A stretch of DNA of 64,000 bases, taken from positions 186,001 to 250,000 of the forward strand of contig NC_049565.1 in NCBI RefSeq assembly GCF_013368755.1. The letters run 5' to 3'. Under the pieces are notes generated by a model, which saw only the letters and a list, made by a program, of their open reading frames with translations, was not told the DNA's origin and did no database searches. Below are positions 55,759-64,000 of the stretch, piece by piece (position 1 is the stretch's first letter; the number at the start of each line of letters is the position of its first letter). Made by a program: the position numbers and the translations under genes. Source of the stretch: Talaromyces rugulosus. Its lineage: Eukaryota > Ascomycota > Eurotiomycetes > Eurotiales > Trichocomaceae.

Positions 55759-57671
55759 ATGCCTACGCTGGAGGACTCGACGTCGTCGTCCATCGCCGCC
55801 AATTCGTCTTCGCCACCTCAGGCTTATGCCTCGGAACCGGCGAACCTCAACTATGCCTTCCTCGTTCACTCGCAGAAAACATTGACACAGAACCTACCGC
55901 CGCGTGTAGACAACAAATTGCTGGCTCGCCAGAAGCGGAGGCGGACGAGGTAAGCAGACTGCTCCGCTTCACCCGTCGGCAATGCAACTAACCAAATGCC
56001 AATCTTGCAGTCCGGAGGACCACGCCGTTCTGGAGGCCGAATACAAAAAGAACCCAAAGCCCGACAAAGCTGCGCGTACCAGTATAGTTAGCCGCGTTGC
56101 TCTGGGCGAAAAAGAAGTCCAGGTACGCGTTTCCGACGCGTCTTTGCCTCGATTCCGATGCAGTGGTGTATGGCTGACCAACTGCTCTTTAGATTTGGTT
56201 TCAAAACAGACGACAGAACGACCGTCGAAAGTCCAAACCTCTCGAGCCTCATGAACTCGTCGGCCCGCGTGCTTCGGGAAGTGCCGCCGATGCCCCGCCA
56301 AGCAGTCAGAATACTGGTTTATCACAGCTTGGCTTTTTGTTTGGGAGCGACGACCAAGAACGAAACGAAGACGAAGACACAAAGGCTGAGGCCGAGCCTG
56401 ATGAGGGTGATGTTGTGCCTAGTGTGTGCAATAACAGCAGCGACGTCGACCTCCCAAGCTCCCAATTGAACGGCGAAATCCCTTCGTCTCAGACAACTCA
56501 TCCGCTGTCTGAAACTGCTAACCAGGAAAAGGCCGTCGAAAAACCCGAGAGTATAGCTGGGCTAGGGATCGACGTGATGTCTAGGAAGCGTGCCTTTTCA
56601 GAAGTTGACGCGGTGCCGCCGCCGGCCGATGCCCAGTCAACACAAGTTGAATTTAAGTCGCCTCCGTCGCTTCGAATATCCATGTCGTTTGATGGCAAGG
56701 CCCTTGTCAGACAAAAGGGAGAGAAAACACCATCTCCTCAAAAGCCACGTGCTTCTGCCCGAATCTCCATGTCATCCGATGGCGAGGCTCTGATTCGGAC
56801 CGAGGATGAGCCGTCTCCCTCCAAAAACCGCATGCGTATGGTACCCAGCCGCACGCGACGACAGTCTGGACTCCGGAGAAGTACAAGCGCAGTTGCCTTT
56901 GGTGGTTTGAGGCCTGCGATAGCGGATCGAGAAGGAGAACCTAAACCCTTTGGGCGCTCCCGTGACGCCCGCATGTGGGAGCTTTACTGCGACACGGACG
57001 CCCGGAGTGCCTTGTCAACCCCAGCAAGCTCTCAAGGTACAACAGGTGCTCGGACACCAGGACTGTACCGTTCGGGCAGCCATCGGTCGCTAGCTCGTAC
57101 CAGCTCGTTTTCGAGGTCCACGTTTTCCGCACGCCCTGAACTTGACAGCCACAGAGCAGCAGTCGAATTTAGCGGAGAGAAACGGAGGAAACTTGGGCGT
57201 ACCGTGTCATCGTTGGGTCGTCTAGAATCGGTTCAGCGGGTTGGGTTAGCAGATCGGTACCCAGGAAAAGCACAGCAGGTCGCTGGAAAGGCATCATCCA
57301 AGGACCAGACAGAGGAGCTAGAGCAGGACGCAGGAGACTCTGACAAGGAGAATTGGTTACCAGGAACACAAGAGCGAGCGGCTCCACGACGACACCGAAG
57401 GGTGGCCTCTCACGCGCCTCGTGCCGTGTTGAAGGAGAACGGATTGCGGAAAAACACCACCGTTGATGATCTTGCTTTGGCGGCTGGTGGCAAAAAAAGT
57501 CGGGCCACGAGAGGCCTGCGCGGCAGCAACAAAGAAAACGAATTCTCGCATCCCGGCAAGATTGATGCTGAAGTGGCTGCGTTTATGTCCAAGACAGGCT
57601 CGTCCAGCCGCGAAGAAGATCTTGACTGTATTCAAGGGCTGCTGTCGTTGAGTCAGGGCGCATGGAGGTGA
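55759..57671 (+). CDS. Homeodomain transcription factor, YOX1/RfeB-like, 593 aa
   Basis: Exons 55759-55949, 56011-56122 and 56193-57671. The homeodomain is spread over all three exons, at about residues 58-117: RQKRRRTSPEDHAVLEAEY, the KEVQ end of helix 2/3, then IWFQNRRQNDRRKSK after the second intron. Helix 3 WFQNRR is intact, so DNA binding is expected. The long tail is disordered, rich in Ser/Pro/Arg, with two near-repeats of RISMSxDGxALxR and Lys-Glu-Asn (KEN) boxes at DKENWLP and NKENEF. KEN boxes are APC/C degrons, which would fit the cell-cycle role of yeast Yox1. Nuclear protein; Aspergillus relatives are called RfeB. Confidence 0.9.
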
Positions 57672-58239
57672 CAGTGCCCAAGAAGAAAAAAAAAAAGAAG
57701 AAGAAATAAAAAAAAAACACACAACAAAACATGAACAACACACAAAACCAATGTGATGATGATGTCTAGCGAGATGGTTTACTTTCCTTTTGTGATTTCC
57801 TTTTTGGTTTCCTATATTTTGTCGCGATGATGCCTCGAGAGCAATTGTCTTTTTCTCTGATGGTTGTACAGTCTGCAGCGAGCGAACCACAGCGTTTTCC
57901 CCTCTTCTTTTCGCCTGTACAATTACGATGGGACGTGAGCAGCGTTGATTAATGAATGCAAATAATTGTTCAAAGTGGAAGAAGCGCAGCCGAGGGGAAG
58001 GAAGAGCCTCTTCTGCCCCTTGCTGAAGGGCACCGCCCGGCCCGATGAGGTCATCCCTCCCGGGCCCGCGTAACATTACTTACCTAGCACTGACTACTTG
58101 GACCGTATTGATTATTCAATGTAGCATGCTTCCTAATTATTCTTCTGGCCGCGTAAATTAACATGTGTCTTTTGTATTCGCAGCAAACGCCAAACCCTCC
58201 ATGTGGAACAACGCTCAGGCAAAATGTGACACGTCAAGT
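57672..58239. other. Convergent intergenic spacer
   Basis: 568 bp after the homeodomain gene, with A-rich runs at about 57686-57716; 3' untranslated sequence. No gene seen. Confidence 0.5.
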
Positions 58240-58842
58240 CTACTTTGCAACCAGAGGAATGCTTTCAACCTGTTACACAATGTTAGCCCATGTGTTTGTA
58301 AATCGATGTCTGCCCCGTGTGTAGACTTACTAGTTCCTCCAATGTCTTGGCTATGCGATCCAGATTGTGGTCGATCGACAGCAGCACATCGAGCTGTAGT
58401 TCCTTCTCGTCCTTCGATGCGTTTGCCAGCATTGGTGGTGGTGATTCTGCTTTTACCGTGTTGCGGCCGTGAACTTGCTTATCCAGATCGTCCTGGATCT
58501 GCAGGCTGATCCTTCGGCTCTCACAAAACTTTGCAGATGCCCGTGAGAATCCATTGGCGGCGTCCTGTTTTCCTTTCACCTGAGGGGGTGTTTTTGGGTG
58601 CTGTTTTCGTTAGTATAAACTTAGGTGTCTTGAGGGAAGGTGATACCTGTGGTGTTTGGAAGATACTGGACCCCGGACGCGGTGGGAGACGCGTTAGATG
58701 GGCTCATAGTCTTCGCTTTTGGTGTGCTTGGTTGCTCCATGACAACTTCGACATGTGGGAGCTTCTTCTTCTTCAGCTTCTTGCTGACATTGTGACTTGT
58801 TGTGGAGGCTTCACATTGTTTTTTTCTTTTGACGTCCTTCAT
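58240..58842 (-). CDS. Small Lys-rich coiled-coil-like protein, about 157 aa, with apparent +1 frameshift
   Basis: Exons 58842-58647, 58579-58331 and 58269-58240. The second intron is textbook (GTAAGT, branch GCTAAC, acceptor ACAG), leaving the C-terminus VESIPLVAK. The first intron (GTATCA, branch ACTAAC, acceptor CTCAG) is also good, but the two exons then meet in different frames. Removing one G from the GGGG run at 58674-58671 would restore a continuous reading TASGSSIFQTPQVKGKQDAA. This is either a sequencing error or a lesion. The protein has a Lys-rich nuclear-localisation-like start (KKLKKKKLPH) and a helical end (LLSIDHNLDRIAKTLEEL). Family not recognised. Confidence 0.6.
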
Positions 58843-59085
58843 TTTGCAGGGCTGTGGTGATTACAACAGACGAAGAGTCTGGATTTGATATGGTCTTGTT
58901 GTTTTCGAAAGCGCGCGGAGACAAACAAGGAGCGTTGTGTGTTTACAGACCAGCCCCGTCATGTGATATCAGGTCTCCATATGCTCACCGCCCGTGCTGG
59001 CCGCTGAAAGTATCTCTCTTATTTATTACAAGTATTTTATGCTTTCAAGAAAGAAAAAAAAAAGGAACAGAGAAAAAAGAACTTG

Positions 59086-60260
59086 CTAGTGGGATACATC
59101 TGTCTCCCTTTCCCTTCTCCCATCCACCATTCTCGAACATCCTGGCCAGGAATCTGGCAACTTCCTTCCCCTGTCAACCCATTGTTTGTTTACATCGCTC
59201 TCTCTCAGGTCACAACGCCCAAACGTCTGGCAGTAGCATTCTTGAGGGTTGAGGCAATACTGCGGAGGCTTGCCGAATATCACTGTATTTGAGTCAGATC
59301 GCTGCTCTTTAAACAGGTACTTGAGAAGAGAAAGCTTACTGTGCCAGGAGTACTCCAGAATCTCGTTGGCGACCTCATCTTCCAGAGGCGTGTTCATCAG
59401 CCACTGTCGATATTTGATGTAATCTTCTCGCGGTCTCTCAAGAATCTTGTCTCGAGACACAGCAAACTGGTTGCCAGTCGGTACCCCAACTACTTCAGGC
59501 AACTCAACACCGGGGAACAGATTAATGAATTCGAAAGGATATTCCAGTTCTGCTGGCTTCAATGTGTTTATCGTCTTCTCGCGCGTGAGCTGTGCAGGCT
59601 CGAGCTGCGCGGGACATCCCCATTGCAGCGCACAACGCAGGTTCACGTATCCCGCAGATTGAACGAAAGAGGTTTGCAGGTCGACGACTGAAATTACATT
59701 GTCTAGCCACACCTGTTAGCACTTTTATCACGCTAGTTCCTACCAGAACACAAAAAAAAAAAAGGAAACTCACCATAAAGAGGATTATCATTAGACCATA
59801 TATACCGTTTGTCACGCAAAAAGACCGTCACGTCGGGCAGGGTGCGATACCGGTCGATTATAAAAGTCAAATAAGCCATTGCCTGGCCGCCCTTAGTTGA
59901 AGGCACAGAAGGAGAAAGAGTGTGCGGGTCGTCGAGACGGTAAATGTTGGCAGGCCAGCTGCTCAGATGATCATGGATCCATGATATGTTGCTTCCCCGG
60001 GTTGTCGACAGGACCAGCTCGAGTTTGCTCAGGGTGGTGTTGCACAAGCCTGGATAAATATTTTTATTGTTGAAGATGCTTGTATGGGTGGTGAGTTTGC
60101 GGCCCATCAGTAGAAGGCAGATGACAAGGCCTGTACATGAGAAGAAATGAAAGTAGGAAGAGCGCTTCGGGCTCGGTTGAGGGGTGGTGCAACAATCCTC
60201 GTGAATGGTCGGAAGTCTCTCTCTTTTGGGGAACAAAAACGGCCTGTTGTCTTGGGCCAT
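59086..60260 (-). CDS. DUF3431 family type II membrane protein, 367 aa
   Basis: Exons 60260-59774 and 59702-59086; the 71-nt intron uses the acceptor CTAG at 59703, the only one giving LYDNVISVVD in frame. Cytoplasmic N-tail, one membrane helix at about residues 37-53 (FFSCTGLVICLLLMG), then a lumenal domain with DUF3431 landmarks: IYRLDDP, AMAYLTFIIDRYRTLPDVTVFL, DNPLYD, GYVNLRC, FPGVELPEVVGVPTGNQFAV, PLEDEVANEILEYSWH and QECYCQTFGRCD. The family is glycosyltransferase-like in fold and spread through fungi, function unproven. Start at 60260 (MAQDN) is chosen as the first Met placing the helix near the N-terminus. Confidence 0.88.
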
Positions 60261-61040
60261 GGTTCGAAATGGTATAAAAAGCCAAAGGATACTGTATATG
60301 CCGTCACCAGGACGGGGTATGCAAAAAAAAAAAAAATGAAAACTCCGATGATACAGATGCAGATACTGATGCAAAGAATATGCAAAGAAACAGATTGAAC
60401 ATTGAAAGAAAGTCCGAGCTGTTATATACCGAGTCGAGGCATATTTTTAGACACAAACAAGGACTTTATCTAAACAAGGTGAAACGACATGCGGCGATAA
60501 AACGCACTGCGAGCGGCCAATCAGGGCGGCGTACCGCCCGTGATAAAAATAGAGACAGATCCCGCGGTTCTGATTGGCGTATGGTCACTAGCCAGCGCTA
60601 ATAGTGGAGTAGAATGGGGAGTCTTGGCGCCAGTAGATCGCGCCAAGCATCTTTTAGCGCCGTATATGATTGGCCAGCTGGTCTATCTATATCTATATTC
60701 TATATATACATGTCTACATTATATTGCCAAGGCACACTCTTGGTATAGTATACACCCTTTACCATGTCAGTTGTAGTTCCCGTCTGCAGCCGCTAGCTTA
60801 ACGAGTTGTGTTTTCTCAAGTCTCAGGGAAAGATCTACTTGGATTCTTGTGATAACTTTATAAATGTCGCTGCCTGATACCTTGATGTTAATTACAGAGG
60901 CAAGGGCTGTGAATAGAATTCCACAGATCCAGGACATTTGCGAAAAAGCGTAATCTTAAGCATAACTATGTTTTCATAATGTAAGTAGATCAACAACTAT
61001 ACCTACTGCGTTGGTTGGGCATAGTCTGCGGCGTCTTCCA
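60261..61040. other. Intergenic, DUF3431 promoter
   Basis: 780 bp. It contains an A-run near 60321 and AT-rich TATATATA sequence near 60697. The right end is the 3' flank of the large terminal gene. No gene seen. Confidence 0.5.
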
Positions 61041-62859
61041 TCAAGCCGAGCCCACGTACTTGGGGGGATCACAGAACTTCTCCTTGGCAAAGGACGTGAT
61101 GCCGTGCACCCCCAGGATGCCAATCCCCCCGCCTAGTCCAATACATTGCGCCGCTAGTCCTACCTTTTGGGTAATGGGCTCTTTGTTTCCAGATCAGTAG
61201 GCGTTCAGAGCAACCGGGGTGATGACTTACCAGGGGAAAGGGTCTTGAGCGCACCACCGGAGATTCCCACCAGGAGAAAGGTGTGGCCTGCACAGTCCAC
61301 CATGCTCCACACATCGTCTTTGCCCTCCCAGATGGTCTGGGTCTCCTTGACTCTAATGGTGATTTCCAGGGCGTAGGTGATCACCTCGATGACCACATCC
61401 ACCACCGCCCGGATTTTATCCTTGAGCTCGCCGATAAATTTCGCAGAGAGATGGAGAAGGAAGGCCACCAGGCTGGAGAGCATCGAGACCAGCCAGCTGG
61501 CCAGCCGCAGGACGTGCGCGGGGAGTTTCTCGTTGGATGGAACAGAGAACAGGTGGTAGAACAGCAGGCCAGTGTCAATCAGCACCCCCCAGTTAAAGGC
61601 GTTGCCATTGCCTGCCGCTGCCGCTGCCGCCGCCAGCGCGGCCAGGGGAGCGCTGGGCGAGGTCGACGGGGGCCGACCGCCGCTATGCAAGCCGCCGAAG
61701 GAGACTACGGCGAAGAGGGTGGAGATGCCCATGGCGGCGAGGCCTGCGATGTTGGCGAACTTGTTGAATGGCAGCAGGCCTTGCTCGGCCACTGTGCCGC
61801 GCACTACTTGGTCCATCATCGAGTGATAGTCGCCCGCCTGGAAGGTCGGGAGCGCGGCATTGCTGACCAGCTTTGCGATGACCGTCGCGGGGATTGCAAT
61901 GATCAAGGCCATGACGTTCAGGACCGACAGATCATCCCCGGTCACCAGTTTATAGAGAGCGGAGAAGACGGGGATATCGATCTTCGCATTGAGAAAGTCC
62001 TTCAGCTTGCCAAAGAGCGTCTCGACTCCGTTCAAAACGCTCTTGGTTAGACCTTTCACGCCCCCAACCACCTGCGCCAAAAAGTCGGCCAGAATCCGCT
62101 CAAACGCGGATTTGGTCGACAGGGACCGTTTGCCGGTAGGCCCGTAGTCGTCCACCAGATTCGTTTGCAACGGCACCACCTGGCCCTCGAACTGGCTGTG
62201 GAAGCCCTGCAGCTGGGCATCCCAGGCCCCATCGGGGTCCCCGGGGTAGTACACCACCGCACCGTCTCGGGCGCCGCCATGTTCAAACTGGCGCCGAGTT
62301 ATGTATGTTAGCTTCGTCTCTCCAAGGAAGACTGAATCGACTAACCTGATACCGCGTCCAGTTGGCCGTCACGGAGCGGCGGGAGATATCCTTGTCCGCA
62401 TCCTTGCTGGCCGACGCGTCGTCGGCCATGCCGTTGACAGCGTCGACATCGGAGGAGCTGGGCCGCTCCTTCTGGCCCAAGGAATGCTCCATCTGCGCAA
62501 AGAAGGTGTCGACCTTGTCTCTCAGCTTGGAGACGTTACCGGCCGCCCAGTCGATACCGTCGTTGGCGATGTTGACAATCGACTGTTGGGCGGCTTTAAT
62601 GTCCTTCCAGTCAAAGACAAAACCGAGCCACTGGATAAGTTTCTTTCCGAGCTCCAGGGCCTTCTTGATCAGCCAGGAGATGGCCTTGGCAATCTGTGTC
62701 AGTGTCTTCATCACCCACCGATACGTCTGCCCAGCGATCTTGACCAGAAACTGAGCTCCGTCAATCACATAGCTCATGACCTTGTCTGCCTGGTGCTCGA
62801 GCCAATGCCAGCCGTCCTAGCCAATCGTCAGTTTCTTCCCCCGATGACCGCGGGCAAGC

Positions 62860-62895
<36 letters not shown>

Positions 62896-64000
62896 GGCTC
62901 ACCCAAAACATGTCTTTGATGCCTTCCGGCGGCGTGCTGCAGATCTCATCAACCCGATATCCCACGGGCGCTTCCCACGGGCGATTGGCGTCAGCCACCC
63001 CGGCGACTAGATACTGGCGCTGTTTCAACGCGGCTTTCAACGCGTCTGCGGCTGCATCGATCTGCTCCTTGTCCAGAGGGCTGTCCTGCATCAGCCGGGT
63101 CCCGTCGGGCAGCGTCACGTCCTCAAGGTCCTGCTCGAGCGCCTTGCTCAACCTCTCGTGCACTGGGCTCGACGGATCGACTGTCACGCCTAGTTGCGGA
63201 TCTGACCCCACCGCGGACACGGTGAAGGTGAAGCTGGAGATATCGTCCGTCGGAATAACGAGCGTCACGTATCCCGCCTGGTCGGTCATCACCGTGACAC
63301 CGCCAGGAGTAGCGACCACCGGCCGGCCGTTCACAATAATACTAACCTCGCCGGAGGCCCGCAGCGTTACTGGAGAGCTGAGCACCGGCACCCCGGCCGC
63401 GCTCAGCGGCATGAGCTGCGTCATGTACGCGGTCACGTCGATGATCTTGGTGAGTGCGGGGGTCACCAACGGCGTCGCGGTCCAGAGCCCGGACACAGAG
63501 TCATGTTCCAGAAGCAACAAGTGGCCGTCGGGGGACGCGGAGATGAACTTTTCGGGATCGCTGACAGTCGCCTTCAGGGGGCAGAAGTAGCCCCCTGCAC
63601 CGTCGGGAATCACCTGCACAGGCAGCTTTAAGGGCGCCAGAGCGAGGTCTGTCTCCAGGTACCCAATCCCCTGCGCCGTATTCTCCGCCCAGATCGAGAT
63701 GCCTACCGGCGACTGGGTGACCTGTAGAGTCTTGACGGCGGCGAACACCCCGTCCGTTGCGATCAGCTTCATTTTTGGCGCCGCGAGTTCTGTCCCCTTG
63801 AACGCATAGAGGCCCGCGCCGCCGACGACTAGATCCGTGTATCCTTCGGCGCCTTGCAAAGTGGCGATGTCACGAGCATCTATTACAAGTCAGCTATGAA
63901 GATGCTGTACGCAAAGAACGCTTACCCGATGGACACGGCGTTATCTCGCACACATAGGGATGCGCTTCACCAAAGGTCCGGAACAGCAGGACGCGGTCGC
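61041..64000 (-). CDS. Large unrecognised protein with beta-propeller-like region, 3' part only
   Basis: Visible exons: 64000-63926 (partial), 63879-62903, 62816-62346, 62287-61231 and 61180-61041, all GT-AG and in phase, about 905 residues. Upstream residues (RVLLFRTFGEAHPYVCEI, DLVVGGAGLYAF, QSPVGISIWAEN, DGHLLLLEHDSVSGLWTATP) look like propeller blades. An Ig-like beta stretch follows (VTLRASGEVSIIVNGRPV), then amphipathic helices (QIAKAISWLIKKALELG) and a hydrophobic, Ala-rich half with several membrane-like segments (VMALIIAIPATVIAKLV, TYALEITIRV). The end reads KEKFCDPPKYVGSA. GC content is clearly higher than in the rest of the window, which also produces long antisense frames. I cannot name the family. 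The start and N-terminal domains lie beyond the window. Confidence 0.75.
62863..62890 (+). repeat. (AG)14 microsatellite inside an intron
   Basis: Fourteen AG units (CT on the coding strand) within the 86-nt intron 62902-62817 of the terminal gene, just after its donor. Length variation would change the intron only. Confidence 0.85.

Noticed and set aside
61283..62050. 255-codon plus-strand open frame
   Set aside because: Same cause: antisense of the terminal gene, with an Arg/His/Gln-rich shadow composition and no start context.
62301..63590. 429-codon plus-strand open frame
   Set aside because: Antisense to the GC-rich terminal gene. The minus strand has matching GT-AG introns, phase continuity and protein-like composition; the plus frame is a by-product of high GC at third positions.
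1..64000. CRISPR arrays, operons with ribosome binding sites, bacterial origins
   Set aside because: The sequence is eukaryotic (spliceosomal introns, Zn2Cys6 factors); nothing of this kind is present.

Overview
The window is nuclear DNA of a filamentous ascomycete, most probably a Eurotiales mould (Aspergillus/Penicillium type). The signs are genes split by 46-129 nt GT-AG introns with CTAAC/CTGAC-like branch points, many Zn2Cys6 regulators, an MpaB-type oxygenase, a siderophore transporter behind exact SreA-type sites, a quinate-type permease and a YOX1/RfeB-like homeodomain protein. I rebuilt exon structures by hand; most open frames carry only part of a gene.

Layout. 1-3 kb: two neighbouring, convergent genes of the MpaB/DUF2236 oxygenase superfamily, the first cut by the window edge. 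4.3-6.5 kb: siderophore-iron MFS transporter with two exact ATCAGATAA sites upstream. 6.7-11.4 kb: zinc alcohol dehydrogenase, enoyl-reductase-like oxidoreductase and a Zn2Cys6 regulator, all on the minus strand. 11.6-12.8 kb: three intron-bearing tRNA-Gln genes. 13.2-24.6 kb: MCH-type MFS carrier, Zn2Cys6 regulator, extended SDR, quinate/sugar permease, and a bZIP-DUF3425 regulator divergent from an NmrA-like gene. 24.9-28.6 kb: F-box/ankyrin protein and SRPK-like kinase. 31.6-39.3 kb: a cell-surface block with a Kex2-site repeat precursor, a GH18 chitinase ending in RDEL, a small GPI-type protein and a ten-exon multicopper oxidase. 41.4-44.4 kb: Zn2Cys6 regulator and a membrane RING-H2 ligase. 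47.3 kb: an unlisted 50-residue secreted protein with eight cysteines. 48-53.7 kb: SDR and Zn2Cys6 regulator sharing a promoter, then an isoflavone-reductase-like gene. 55.7-60.3 kb: homeodomain factor, a small gene with an apparent frameshift, and a DUF3431 membrane protein. 61-64 kb: the 3' part of a large, GC-rich, beta-propeller-like gene running off the end.

No PKS, NRPS, terpene synthase or DUF3328 (UstY) gene is visible, so this is not a complete classical metabolite cluster. It reads as an accessory chromosome arm rich in regulator plus oxidoreductase plus transporter modules, followed from about 55 kb by more housekeeping-like genes. The most novel-looking items are the Kex2-repeat precursor with acidic/His-rich product starts, the cysteine-rich mini-protein, the RDEL chitinase, and the large terminal gene.
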